NCBI RefSeq assembly: GCF_029510815.1
Contig: NZ_CP120360.1
Location: forward strand, 2,294,001-2,358,000
Direction: 5' to 3'
DNA: 64,000 bases
Source of the DNA: Janibacter sp. DB-40
Lineage (GTDB): Bacteria > Actinomycetota > Actinomycetes > Actinomycetales > Dermatophilaceae
Shown here: positions 29,834 to 38,347 of the stretch, piece after piece
Numbering within the stretch: the stretch's first letter is position 1
Layout of the letters: each line of letters starts with the position of its first letter
Program-made: the position numbers and the translations under genes
The notes under the pieces: generated by a model
Databases searched by the model: none
The model's input: the letters and a program-made list of their open reading frames with translations, nothing else
What the model was told of the DNA's origin: nothing

Positions 29834-29849
29834 GGGAGCACCGTGGCGA

Positions 29850-29855
29850 TAGGTT
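29850..29855 (+). promoter_or_regulatory. -10 box TAGGTT, leaderless promoter
   Basis: The hexamer ends seven bases before ATG 29863, so the transcript should begin at or within a base of the start codon. Confidence 0.55.
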
Positions 29856-29862
29856 GGCGACG

Positions 29863-30672
29863 ATGCGACCGACCGAGCACGTCCTGGACATGTTCGCCGT
29901 GCCGGGCGACACCGAGCCGGTGCCGGGCGGTCAGCACGAGAGCGTCCGCGCGGGGGACCTCGTCCTCTCCCCGGGGCGCGACGCGAGCACCCGGGACGCC
30001 CTCAGCCCCCGCATCGCCCGGCTGGCCGTCGACCTCGACACCCGCCGCGGACGGGACCACCGGGACCTGCGGATCGCGATGCCGGTCCCGGCCCGGGACG
30101 GCAGCTGGGTCGTCGACGGCTGGGCCGCCACGCGCTTCGAGCCCGGCGCCGTGCCGCTCACCGATCTCGTGGCCACGCGCGCGGTCGGTGCGGTGCTCCA
30201 CGCCGAGCTGGCCCGGCACGTGCCCGACCCGGGTCTGCCCCATCGGGAGGACCGGTGGGCGTGGGCAGAGCGGGTCGCCTTCGGCGAGGCGTCCGTGCCC
30301 GTAGGGCTCGGCACGGACGGCACAGAGCTGCTGCAGGTGCTGGTCGACCATCGCGAGGACACACCGCTCGGGCCCGACCAGCTCGTGCACGCCGACCTCG
30401 CAGGCACCGTGCTCCTGGACCCGCGCGGGGCCCCGGTCGTCGTCGACATCACCCCCTACCGACGCCCGGTCCTGTGGGCCGAGGCCGTCCTCGTGCTCGA
30501 CTCGGTGCTGTGGCACGCGGCCGACCCCGCGGTCATGGACGAGTGGGCCACGGGGGCCGCCGGCGCGGCGATGGTCCGGGCGGCGATCTTCCGGCTGGTC
30601 GGGGGCCGTCAGGCCGACGCCCCGGCCTGCGCCCACGCGCTCGGGCCGCTGCTCGCCGGGCTCGGGGCCTGA
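29863..30672 (+). CDS. TIGR02569-family actinobacterial protein, kinase-like
   Basis: A 269-residue protein found only in actinobacteria. It opens with the family motif HVLDMFAVPGDTEPVPGGQHESV. A degenerate aminoglycoside-phosphotransferase catalytic loop is recognisable (LVHADLAGTVLLDPRGAPVVVDITPYRRP), with His and Asp present. Whether it phosphorylates anything is unknown. A leaderless promoter precedes it. It is divergent from the AlkA-like gene. Confidence 0.75.
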   Translation: MRPTEHVLDMFAVPGDTEPVPGGQHESVRAGDLVLSPGRDASTRDALSPRIARLAVDLDTRRGRDHRDLRIAMPVPARDGSWVVDGWAATRFEPGAVPLTDLVATRAVGAVLHAELARHVPDPGLPHREDRWAWAERVAFGEASVPVGLGTDGTELLQVLVDHREDTPLGPDQLVHADLAGTVLLDPRGAPVVVDITPYRRPVLWAEAVLVLDSVLWHAADPAVMDEWATGAAGAAMVRAAIFRLVGGRQADAPACAHALGPLLAGLGA

Positions 30673-30677
30673 GCGGG

Positions 30678-31688
30678 TCACCGCCGCCTCCCCGGGTCGA
30701 CCGGCAGGGTCCCCGACGCCGGCAGCTGCTCGGGCAGGACGTGGTGCGAGCGGCCCCACAGCCAGCCGGCCCCGGCCCACACGACGTCACCGAGGACGGT
30801 GAGGAAGCGGGAGACCACCACCACCGCCGCCGCGGCGGACAGCGACAGCTCGGTCGCGAGGATCAGCACCAGGATGCCGTCGCGCACCCCGACACCGGCC
30901 GGCACGACGACGCTGAAGGTCCCGATGCCCACGGCGAGCAGGTAACCGCAGACGGCGACGAGGAGGAGGCGGGAGAGGTCCGGGTCACCGGGTGCCAGGC
31001 CGCGGGCCAGCACCCACACCGACAGTCCCCCGACGAGCCAGGAGCCGGTGAACCACGCGCTCGAGACACCGATCGCGGCCGCCCCCAGGTCGTGCTCGAG
31101 CGGGGGACGGCGCAGCAGCCGCAGCGCGTGGCGAATGCCGTGGTTGAGCAGGGGCGGCCACAGCAGGGGCAGCAGCAGGGCGATGGCCAGCGGCACACTC
31201 CACCACGGGAGGGTCACCTGACCACGCGTGAGCAGCACGGGCAGTGCTGGCAGACCGGCCGCCAGTCCGGTCAGGGCGGACAGGCCGATGCACAGCAGAC
31301 CTCCGACCGCGGTGCGCCGCCGGGGCACACCCAGCCGGGCGGCCATCTCGGTCTGCACCACGACCGACCACACCGACCCGGGCAGGTACTTGCCCAGCTG
31401 GCCGACGAAGAAGACGCCGCTCGCGGCGGCGATGTGCAGCCGGGACCCGAGGTCGGCGAGGAGCACCCGCCACCCGAGGACGGTGAGCAAGGGGGAGAAC
31501 AGCGCCAGAAGTGTGGCGGCGGCGAGGGTGGCCGGCCCGAGGCGGCCGAGGTCGGAGCGCACGGCCTCCCAGTTGGTCCACAGCGCCACGCCCACCACGA
31601 CGAGGACGACGACGAGGAAGCCGACTCGCAGCACGTCGACGACGTGCCGACGCGTGGTGCGCACCGCCGGCTGGTCCACCTCGCTCAT
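30678..31688 (-). CDS. UPF0104/AglD2-type polytopic membrane protein (flippase-like)
   Basis: A 336-residue membrane protein with eight or nine hydrophobic segments. LGKYLPGSVWSVVVQTEMA and VVVPAGVGVRDGILVLILA are the signatures of the lysylphosphatidylglycerol-synthetase-like flippase domain family. Members move lipids or lipid-linked sugars across the membrane. It starts at ATG 31688 (MSEVDQPAVRTTRRHVV). TAGGCT lies eight bases upstream on the minus strand, a short-leader promoter. It converges with the TIGR02569 gene. Confidence 0.82.
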   Translation of the reverse strand: MSEVDQPAVRTTRRHVVDVLRVGFLVVVLVVVGVALWTNWEAVRSDLGRLGPATLAAATLLALFSPLLTVLGWRVLLADLGSRLHIAAASGVFFVGQLGKYLPGSVWSVVVQTEMAARLGVPRRRTAVGGLLCIGLSALTGLAAGLPALPVLLTRGQVTLPWWSVPLAIALLLPLLWPPLLNHGIRHALRLLRRPPLEHDLGAAAIGVSSAWFTGSWLVGGLSVWVLARGLAPGDPDLSRLLLVAVCGYLLAVGIGTFSVVVPAGVGVRDGILVLILATELSLSAAAAVVVVSRFLTVLGDVVWAGAGWLWGRSHHVLPEQLPASGTLPVDPGRRR

Positions 31689-31742
31689 CCCGGTGCAGCC
31701 TATGCGACCGGACGGCCGTCGGGAGCGGAGGTTCCCCCTTCG

Positions 31743-31748
31743 TAGGGT
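31743..31748 (+). promoter_or_regulatory. -10 box TAGGGT, leaderless promoter
   Basis: The hexamer ends six bases before ATG 31755; no Shine-Dalgarno is visible. Confidence 0.6.
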
Positions 31749-31754
31749 GGCCCC

Positions 31755-32492
31755 ATGACCGACCCCGCCTCCGTCCTCTCCACCCTCAACGACCGGGACT
31801 CGTCCGCTCCGCGGGTCACCTGCTACGACGACGTGCCCGGCCCCACCGCGGGCGAGCGCATCGAGCTGTCGGGGCGCGTCCTCGGTACGTGGGTGAGCAA
31901 GGCCGGCAACGCCCTCCAGGAGGAGTGGGACATCGAGCCCGGGTCGGTGGTCCGCCTGTCGATGCAGCCGCACTGGCGCCTGCTCTACTGGGCCTGGGCC
32001 GTGTGGTCGGTCGGGGCGCACGTCGACCTCGACGGCGACCTCGCCGCGGACCTCGTGGTCACCGACGACGCCGGGTCGCTCCCCGTCGACGGACCCGCCG
32101 TGCTCGTCACCCGCGGCGCGCTCGCCCGCTCGGCCGGGACCGACCTCGCCGACTCGGTGATGGACGAGGCGGCCGAGCTGGCCTCCTTCGGTGACGACTT
32201 CGCGGCCTGGCAGGAGCCCGACGAGGAGGACCTCGCCCTCACGCTCGGCGGCACCTCGCTCACCCACGGCGCGGCAGTCGCCGACGTCGTCGCGGAGGTG
32301 CCGGTGGCGAAGGGGGCACGCGTGCACCTCGTCGACCCGACTGCCGGCGACCTGCTGCGCACGGCGATGGCCGTCTGGGCCGGTGGCGGCTCCCTCGTGC
32401 TGCAGCTGGGCGAGGTCGACACGGAGACACTGACCCGTCGTGCCACGAGCGAGGGCGTCACCGCCGACCGGTCCGGGGACCAGCGGGGGTGA
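31755..32492 (+). CDS. TIGR03089-family protein
   Basis: A 245-residue actinobacterial protein resembling an N-terminal fragment of an AMP-forming acyl-CoA synthetase. It has GERIELSGRVLGTWVSKAGNALQEEWDIEPGS (like the acceptor half) and LYWAWAVWSVGAHVDLDGD, but lacks the ATP-binding P loop and the C-terminal lid. It is therefore unlikely to be a full ligase; function is unknown. The gene converges on the peptidoglycan-binding protein gene. Confidence 0.85.
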   Translation: MTDPASVLSTLNDRDSSAPRVTCYDDVPGPTAGERIELSGRVLGTWVSKAGNALQEEWDIEPGSVVRLSMQPHWRLLYWAWAVWSVGAHVDLDGDLAADLVVTDDAGSLPVDGPAVLVTRGALARSAGTDLADSVMDEAAELASFGDDFAAWQEPDEEDLALTLGGTSLTHGAAVADVVAEVPVAKGARVHLVDPTAGDLLRTAMAVWAGGGSLVLQLGEVDTETLTRRATSEGVTADRSGDQRG

Positions 32493-32513
32493 CGCCCTCG
32501 TGCGTCACGTCGA

Positions 32514-35324
32514 TCAGGCCGGGACACGCACCTCGCGCTCGAGGGCCTGCCAGGTGACGGCACCGACGTAGCCGGTCCTCGTCAGCCGGTTGCGCTCCTG
32601 CAGGGACCGCACCGCCTGCTCGGTGGTGGGGCCGTAGGTACCGTCCGCGGCCACACCGAGCCGCGACTGGAGAGCCGTGACGGCGGGTCCGGTCGAGCCC
32701 GGCTTGAGGACCGTCGTGCGGTAGGCGAGGAAGGGGTACTTCGTCGCCTCGAGCGCGTCCCAGGTCTGCTCCTCGACGATGCCGGTGACAGGGAGCCCGT
32801 GGGCGGCCTGGAAGCTGCGCACCGCCGTCGCCGTCGCCGCGCCGAACACCCCGTCGACGGCGACGCCGCCGACGACCTGCTGGACCTTCTTCACGCCCGC
32901 GCTGCGCGCCCCCTCGGACAGGACCATCGACTTCAGCCGCGCGAACTCGGTCGTCGTGGCGACGGTGGCCACCCCGGCGGAGCCGAGGAAGGCGGCCGGC
33001 GAGACGGACTGGGCACCGCCGCCGCGGGACAGGAGCGCCTCCCACGTCTTCGCGCCCACGATGCCGTCGGCCTTGAGGGACTTGCTGCGCTGGAAGGACT
33101 TGACCGCCGACTCGGTGTTCGAGCCGAAGATCCCGTCCTCCTTCAGGTCCAGGACGCTCTGCAGCCGCTTGACCGCCGCACCCCGCGAACCCCGCCGCAC
33201 CGTCGCCGGGATCGACGTCGAGGAGGACGAGTCGTCCTTCGACGAGCTGTCGTCCTTCGAGCCACCGGAGGTCGACGAGCGCTTGCCGAGCAGCACCTCC
33301 CACGTCTTCGCCCCGACGATGCCGTCGGCCTTCAGGGACTTGCTGCGCTGGAAGGACTTGACCGCCGACTCGGTGTTCGAGCCGAAGATGCCGTCCGCCT
33401 TCAGGTCCAGGACGTTCTGCAGCTGCTTGACCGCAGCACCCCGCGAGCCCCGCCGCACCGTCGCCGGGATCGACGTCGAGGAGGACGAGTCGTCCGTCGA
33501 CGAGCCGCCCGACGTGGAGGAGCTGTCGCCCTTGGAGGCACCCGCGACGGACGAGCGCTTGCCGAGCAGCACCTCCCACGTGTTCGCGCCGACGATGCCG
33601 TCGGCCTTCAGGGACTTGCTGCGCTGGAAGGACTTGACCGCCGACTCGGTGTTCGAGCCGAAGATGCCGTCCGCCTTCAGGTCCAGGACGTTCTGCAGCT
33701 GCTTGACCGCAGCACCCCGCGAGCCCCGCCGCACCGTCGCCGGGATCTTCGTCGAGGAGGACGAGTCGTCCGTCGACGAGTTGCCCGACGTCGCCGTCCT
33801 CTTGTACGACATGCCCTTCAGGGCCTTCCAGACGTTGCTGTCCACGACGCCGGTGGTCTTCAGCGACTTCCTGCGCTGGAAGGACTTGACCGACGACTCG
33901 GTGTTCGACCCGAAGATGCCGTCCACACCGATGCGCAGGATCTTCTGCAGCTCCCTGACCGCGGCACCCGTCGACCCACGACGCACCGTCGCCGGGATCT
34001 TCGTCGACGACGAGTCACCCGTCGAGGTGGCCGTCTTCTTGTACGACATGCCCTTCAGGGCCTTCCAGACGTTGCTGTCCACGACGCCGGTGGTCTTCAG
34101 CGACTTCCTGCGCTGGAAGGACTTGACCGACGACTCGGTGTTCGACCCGAAGATGCCGTCCACACCGATGCGCAGGATCTTCTGCAGCTCCCTGACCGCG
34201 GCACCCGTCGACCCACGACGCACGGTCGCCGGGATGTCCTTGCTCGTGGTCTCCGAGGTACCCGTCCTCGTGTAGCTCTTGCCGGTGAGGGCCTTCCACA
34301 CGTTGCCGTCGACGACACCGTTGACCTTGAGCGACTTGTCCTCCTGGAACTCCCGCACGGCGGCATCGGTCCTCGACCCGAAGACGCCGTCGACGGAGAG
34401 TCCGAGGATGCGCTGGAGTGACTTGACCGACTCGCCGCGCGAGCCGAGGCGGACGGTGTCCTGGGTCGGCGTCGTCGTGGTGACCTCCCCGCGGGCCGGG
34501 ACCTCGCCCAGGGCGACCATCCGGTCCCAGGTGGCCCTGTCCAGCACGCCGGTGGCGGCGAGGCGGTGGTTGCGCTGCCAGGAGATCAACGCGCTCTTCG
34601 TCGCGGGACCGAAGACCCCGTCGGCCGTGACGCCGATGACCTGCTGCGCGAGCTGCACCTCCGGAGCGCGCGCGCCCTCGCTGAGGACCGGGTAGGACGT
34701 GGGGGGCGTGAGCGGGATCGACGGGCCGGAGGGCGAGGTCGAGACCCCGGTCCAGGCCTTGCCGGTCCACCACGACGTGCGCTGCATCGCGCCGTCCCAG
34801 CTGAAACTGAAGTGGATGTGGTCCGTGTGCGGGTTGGGGCCGTTGTAGTCGCGCCAGCCGGCCTCCATCTGGTAGGTACCCCAGATCTTGCGGTCCCAGA
34901 TGACGTACATGACGCCGAACCGGCGGGCCATCGCTCCCTGCCGCCCCTGGGCGTCCGGAGCCATGAGCCAGGCCAGCACCGAGTCCGCGACGCCACGCTC
35001 GTGCCGGTCGTAGGCGTTGAGCATCCAGTCCAGGGCGCGCCCCTCGGAGTGCTCGGTGACGCCACTGGTGCAGGTGCGCGAGATCCCGTAGTTGTACTCG
35101 CTGTAGTGGCTGGCCATGAGGCGGGCGAATGCGAGCACCCCGGGCTTTGCCTGCGGGTCGCACGTGTCCTGCGGGACGTACGGCGAGGCGACGTCGAGAT
35201 CGCCGGGCAGGTTGTTGTTCGTCGGCGGGCTGGGAACAGCGGCACGAGCCACGTTCCCGGTGGCGAGGGGGAGGGCGAATGCCGGGATGAGGGCGGCACC
35301 AACCAGGCGGACGGAACGTGACAC
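32514..35324 (-). CDS. Secreted peptidoglycan-binding protein with nine PG_binding_1 repeats
   Basis: A 936-residue secreted protein. The signal peptide (RLVGAALIPAFALPLATGNVARAA) is followed by a domain of the ARB_07466/VanY-like type: HSEGRALDWMLNAYDRHERG and HTDHIHFSFSWDG supply the His/Asp zinc-site pattern of M15-like peptidases. Nine PG_binding_1 modules follow, each with a DGxFGxxT turn, separated by Ser/Thr-rich linkers. Modules 3-4 and 5-7 are nearly identical at DNA level. It probably anchors to and trims cell-wall peptidoglycan. GTG 35324 follows AGGAG by seven bases. Confidence 0.9.
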   Translation of the reverse strand: MSRSVRLVGAALIPAFALPLATGNVARAAVPSPPTNNNLPGDLDVASPYVPQDTCDPQAKPGVLAFARLMASHYSEYNYGISRTCTSGVTEHSEGRALDWMLNAYDRHERGVADSVLAWLMAPDAQGRQGAMARRFGVMYVIWDRKIWGTYQMEAGWRDYNGPNPHTDHIHFSFSWDGAMQRTSWWTGKAWTGVSTSPSGPSIPLTPPTSYPVLSEGARAPEVQLAQQVIGVTADGVFGPATKSALISWQRNHRLAATGVLDRATWDRMVALGEVPARGEVTTTTPTQDTVRLGSRGESVKSLQRILGLSVDGVFGSRTDAAVREFQEDKSLKVNGVVDGNVWKALTGKSYTRTGTSETTSKDIPATVRRGSTGAAVRELQKILRIGVDGIFGSNTESSVKSFQRRKSLKTTGVVDSNVWKALKGMSYKKTATSTGDSSSTKIPATVRRGSTGAAVRELQKILRIGVDGIFGSNTESSVKSFQRRKSLKTTGVVDSNVWKALKGMSYKRTATSGNSSTDDSSSSTKIPATVRRGSRGAAVKQLQNVLDLKADGIFGSNTESAVKSFQRSKSLKADGIVGANTWEVLLGKRSSVAGASKGDSSSTSGGSSTDDSSSSTSIPATVRRGSRGAAVKQLQNVLDLKADGIFGSNTESAVKSFQRSKSLKADGIVGAKTWEVLLGKRSSTSGGSKDDSSSKDDSSSSTSIPATVRRGSRGAAVKRLQSVLDLKEDGIFGSNTESAVKSFQRSKSLKADGIVGAKTWEALLSRGGGAQSVSPAAFLGSAGVATVATTTEFARLKSMVLSEGARSAGVKKVQQVVGGVAVDGVFGAATATAVRSFQAAHGLPVTGIVEEQTWDALEATKYPFLAYRTTVLKPGSTGPAVTALQSRLGVAADGTYGPTTEQAVRSLQERNRLTRTGYVGAVTWQALEREVRVPA
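33030..33745 (-). repeat. Three near-identical in-frame repeats (PG_binding modules 5-7)
   Basis: Three blocks of about 190 bases share long identical stretches coding the module with SNTESAVKSFQRSKSLKADG. They differ mainly in the Ser/Asp-rich linker. Recent duplication or gene conversion within the gene is the simplest reading. Confidence 0.85.
33801..34235 (-). repeat. Duplicated 198-bp repeat (PG_binding modules 3-4)
   Basis: Bases 33801-33998 and 34038-34235 are almost identical with a 237-base period. I saw one mismatch (CACCGTC against CACGGTC). They encode the module SNTESSVKSFQRRKSLKTTG. Confidence 0.88.
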
Positions 35325-35375
35325 GCGGCTGCTCCTAGGTGAGGGCACGGGCAGGGGTAGCCCGATCAGGACTAC

Positions 35376-35402
35376 GTCACCCTCATTCGTCACACTCGTC
35401 AC
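35376..35402. promoter_or_regulatory. Three GTCAC direct repeats
   Basis: GTCAC occurs at 35376, 35389 and 35398 in the upstream region of the peptidoglycan-binding gene (GTGAC on its strand). Repeated GTCAC-like units resemble sites proposed for MtrA in mycobacteria. The rest of the 272-base gap to the CoA-transferase holds its promoter and no gene. Confidence 0.35.
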
Positions 35403-35584
35403 TCGGTGCTCAGAAGTCAGGCCAGTCACTCTTATTCCATGGGTCACGAAGGACACGCCAGCCCCACTCGGCAATTACATACCTGTCATTCCGCATGCAC
35501 GGCGGGGATGCACCCGGTGGCCGCCCACCCCCTTCGCCCGCATCCATGTGCTCCCCGCCCACAATCCGGACGCGCCGCTCTGGT

Positions 35585-35590
35585 TAGGCT
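35585..35590 (+). promoter_or_regulatory. -10 box TAGGCT, leaderless promoter
   Basis: It ends six bases before ATG 35597 of the CoA-transferase alpha gene. The same hexamer lies before the acyl-CoA carboxylase gene at 50478. Confidence 0.6.
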
Positions 35591-35596
35591 CGGGGC

Positions 35597-36406
35597 ATGG
35601 ACAAAGTTGTCACCTCACCGGCAGAGGCCGTCGCGGACATCCCCGACGGCGCCACGCTCGCGGTGGGCGGCTTCGGGTTGTGCGGCATCCCGAGCGTGCT
35701 CATCGACTCCGTCCGCGCGAAGGGGGTGACCGACCTCGAGTGCGTCTCCAACAACTGCGGCGTCGACGACTGGGGGCTGGGGGTCCTGCTCGGCGGTGGC
35801 CAGATCCGACGGATGGTCTCCTCCTACGTCGGCGAGAACAAGGAGTTCGTCCGGCAGTACCTCTCCGGGGAGCTCGAGGTCGAGCTGACCCCGCAGGGCA
35901 CCCTCGCCGAGAAGCTGCGCGCCGGAGGTTCCGGCATCGCCGGCTTCTGGACCCGCACCGGGGTGGCCACCCAGATCGCCGAGGGCGGACTGCCCTGGCG
36001 CTACGACTCCGAGGGCAATGTCTCCGTCTCCTCCCCCGCCAAGGAGACCCGCACCTTCGAGGTCAAGGAGCGCACTCCGGAGGGCACGACCGCCACCGTG
36101 GAGCACGAGTTCGTGCTCGAGCCGGCCATCACGGCCGACTTCGCCCTGGTACGCGCGTGGAAGGGCGACCGCCACGGGAACCTCGTCTTCCGCACCACTT
36201 CCCGCAACTTCAACCCGCTGTGCGCCATGGCCGGCCTGGTGACGATCGCCGAGGTCGAGGAGCTCGTCGAGCCCGGTGAGATCGACCCCGACCACGTGCA
36301 CCTGCCGGGCATCTACGTCCAGCGGGTCGTGCCGCTGACCCCGGAGCAGGCCGCCGACAAGCGCATCGAGAAGCGCACCGTCCGTGACGAGAGCAAGGAG
36401 GCCTGA
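35597..36406 (+). CDS. scoA: 3-oxoacid CoA-transferase, subunit A
   Basis: A 269-residue alpha subunit moving CoA from succinyl-CoA to acetoacetate or another 3-oxoacid. [20 protein letters not shown] is the glycine-rich motif of the family, followed by [19 protein letters not shown], and [10 protein letters not shown] near the end. It is followed after one base by the beta subunit gene. The enzyme feeds ketone bodies and leucine breakdown products into acetyl-CoA. Confidence 0.94.
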   Translation: MDKVVTSPAEAVADIPDGATLAVGGFGLCGIPSVLIDSVRAKGVTDLECVSNNCGVDDWGLGVLLGGGQIRRMVSSYVGENKEFVRQYLSGELEVELTPQGTLAEKLRAGGSGIAGFWTRTGVATQIAEGGLPWRYDSEGNVSVSSPAKETRTFEVKERTPEGTTATVEHEFVLEPAITADFALVRAWKGDRHGNLVFRTTSRNFNPLCAMAGLVTIAEVEELVEPGEIDPDHVHLPGIYVQRVVPLTPEQAADKRIEKRTVRDESKEA

Positions 36407-36407
36407 C

Positions 36408-37046
36408 ATGGCCCTCAACCGTGAGCAGATGGCCGCACGAGCCGCCCAGGAGCTCCACGACGGTGACTACGTCAACCTCGGGATCGGCATGCCGACACTC
36501 GTCCCGAACTACGTGCCGGACGACGTCGAGATCGTGCTCCAGTCCGAGAACGGCATCCTCGGCGTCGGCCCGTACCCGACCGAGGACGCCGTGGACGCGG
36601 ACATGATCAACGCCGGCAAGGAGACGGTGACCCTGCGCAAGGGTGCCTCGATCTTCGACTCCGCGACGAGCTTCGCCATGATCCGCGGCGGCAAGGTCGA
36701 CGCCGCGATCCTCGGCGCGATGCAGGTCGCCGAGAACGGCGACATCGCCAACTGGATGATCCCCGGGAAGATGGTCAAGGGCATGGGCGGCGCGATGGAC
36801 CTCGTCCACGGCGCCAAGAAGGTCATCGTCCTCATGGACCACACCGCCAAGGACGGCACGCCGAAGATCCTCACGGAGTGCGAGCTGCCGCTGACCGGCA
36901 AGGGTGTCGTGCAGCGGATCATCACCGACCTGGCCGTCATCGACGTCACCGACGACGGGCTCGTCCTGCGCGAGCTGGCTCCCGATGTGACCGAGCAGGA
37001 GGTCCGGGAGAAGACGGGGGCCACGCTCACCGTCGAGCTGACCTGA
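36408..37046 (+). CDS. scoB: 3-oxoacid CoA-transferase, subunit B
   Basis: A 212-residue beta subunit. The catalytic glutamate lies in [15 protein letters not shown] (about residue 46), preceded by [42 protein letters not shown] is also typical. It is translationally coupled to scoA (TGACATG). A palindromic terminator-like element begins 35 bases after the stop. Confidence 0.94.
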   Translation: MALNREQMAARAAQELHDGDYVNLGIGMPTLVPNYVPDDVEIVLQSENGILGVGPYPTEDAVDADMINAGKETVTLRKGASIFDSATSFAMIRGGKVDAAILGAMQVAENGDIANWMIPGKMVKGMGGAMDLVHGAKKVIVLMDHTAKDGTPKILTECELPLTGKGVVQRIITDLAVIDVTDDGLVLRELAPDVTEQEVREKTGATLTVELT

Positions 37047-37080
37047 TCCATACGAGTTACAGGGGCCGCGTGGCCGCTCC

Positions 37081-37242
37081 CGGACGAAGGGGCGGGGCGC
37101 GGCCCTTGGGCTTGTTGGCGGTCGTGCGGAGCAGGCAAGGGGTGGCCCTTGGCGCCCAGCCCGCACCCGTGATCTCCAACTCACCTCGAGCTCGTCGGTG
37201 CGGGCTGGGGCCTGAGTCGGGCCACGCCCTTCCCTGCGTCCG
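37081..37242. repeat. Intergenic palindromic element, copy 2 (terminator-like)
   Basis: A 162-base imperfect palindrome between the convergent scoB and GT2 genes. Outer ends are CGGACG and CGTCCG, and inner arms CAGCCCGCACC and GGTGCGGGCTG are exact. In inverted orientation it shares GTGGCCCGACTCAGG (37211-37225) and CCCAAGGGCCGC with the element at 6643-6725, with extra sequence in the centre. It probably serves as a bidirectional terminator. Confidence 0.68.
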
Positions 37243-37276
37243 CCCTCCCCCGTGCCTGCGCGGCCGAGTCCCGCCG

Positions 37277-38278
37277 TCAGCTCCCGTCGTCGGGCTTGGC
37301 GAGGTGCTTGGGGCTGGTGAGGAAGCCGATGCCCCAGGCCCAGTGCATGGTCGCGATCGCGAGGGGGACGCGCGTGCGGACCGGCGTCGGCTCCCCCTTC
37401 GAGATCAGCCACCCGCCGGCGGTGACCGCTGCGGCGTAGCCCGCGGGGACCAGCCAGGCGGGACGCCACGCGAGGCCGAGGACCCCTGCGGCGACCGTGC
37501 CGAGCACCATCGCCGGCGGGGCCAGGTAGCGGGCGTTCGCCGTCCCGGGGTGCTGGCGGGCGACGACCCGGCGCCAGCGTCCGTAGTTGAAGTACTGGTC
37601 GGCCAGTCGCCCCACTGTGGAGCGGGGGCGGTAGGTGACGACGAGGTCGGGCGTGAACCACACCCGACCCCCACCGGAACGGATGCGGTGGTTCATCTCC
37701 CAGTCCTGCGCCCGGGCGAAGTGGGGGTCGTAGCCGCCGACGCGCTCGAGGGCCTCCCTCCGGAAGACCCCGAGGTAGACGGTGTCGGCCTCCCCGGCCA
37801 CCCCACCGGTGTGGAAGCGCGAGCCCCCCACTCCCAGAGGGCTCTTCATCGCACACGCGATCGCCCGCTCGAGGCCGCTGACCCCGATCGCGTTCATGAT
37901 CCCACCGACGTTGTCGGCCCCCGTCTCCTCGAGGGTGGCGACGGCCGTGCTCAGGTAGTCCGCCGGGATCTCGGCATGCGCGTCCACCCGCGCGATGACC
38001 TCTCCGGTGGACGCCGCGATCGCGGCGTTGAGCGCGTCCGGGGTCCGCCCGGAGGGGTTCGACACCGTCCGTACGCGCGGGTCCGCTGCCGTCAGCTCGG
38101 CCGCGACCTCGGCGGTGCGGTCGCTGGAGGGCCCGAGGGCGAGGACGACCTCCAGCTCGCCCGGCCAGTCCTGACGCAGGATCTGCCCGACCGAGTCCGC
38201 GAGGTGCCGCTCCTCGTCCAGGACGGGCATGATGACGCTCACTCGGGACAACACGGGCTCCAGTATGGACACAGTCAT
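37277..38278 (-). CDS. Family 2 glycosyltransferase with C-terminal membrane segments
   Basis: A 333-residue GT2. VSVIMPVLDEERHLADSVG is the donor-binding start, ARVDAHAEIP supplies the DxD metal motif, and RAQDWEMNHRIRSGGGRVW is the catalytic ED/acceptor region. Two or three hydrophobic segments follow (MVLGTVAAGVLGLAWRPAWLVP). It resembles succinoglycan- and exopolysaccharide-type transferases. It is divergent from the LCP ligase gene, so a cell-surface polysaccharide role is likely. Confidence 0.88.
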   Translation of the reverse strand: MTVSILEPVLSRVSVIMPVLDEERHLADSVGQILRQDWPGELEVVLALGPSSDRTAEVAAELTAADPRVRTVSNPSGRTPDALNAAIAASTGEVIARVDAHAEIPADYLSTAVATLEETGADNVGGIMNAIGVSGLERAIACAMKSPLGVGGSRFHTGGVAGEADTVYLGVFRREALERVGGYDPHFARAQDWEMNHRIRSGGGRVWFTPDLVVTYRPRSTVGRLADQYFNYGRWRRVVARQHPGTANARYLAPPAMVLGTVAAGVLGLAWRPAWLVPAGYAAAVTAGGWLISKGEPTPVRTRVPLAIATMHWAWGIGFLTSPKHLAKPDDGS

Positions 38279-38334
38279 GGCCACTGCTACCGGGACTCGC
38301 CGCTGGCGTCGTGCGGCTTCCCCGTCTTTGCTCT

Positions 38335-38340
38335 TATCCT
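38335..38340 (+). promoter_or_regulatory. -10 box TATCCT, leaderless promoter
   Basis: It ends seven bases before ATG 38348. Confidence 0.6.
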
Positions 38341-38347
38341 CGGTCGC

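Noticed and set aside
33030..34235. CRISPR-like or satellite tandem array
   Set aside because: The repeats are in-frame coding modules of 60 residues without unique spacers.
36878..38347. Long in-frame upstream extension of the LCP protein
   Set aside because: It runs through scoB, a palindromic intergenic element and antisense to the GT2 gene; the leaderless promoter fixes ATG 38348.
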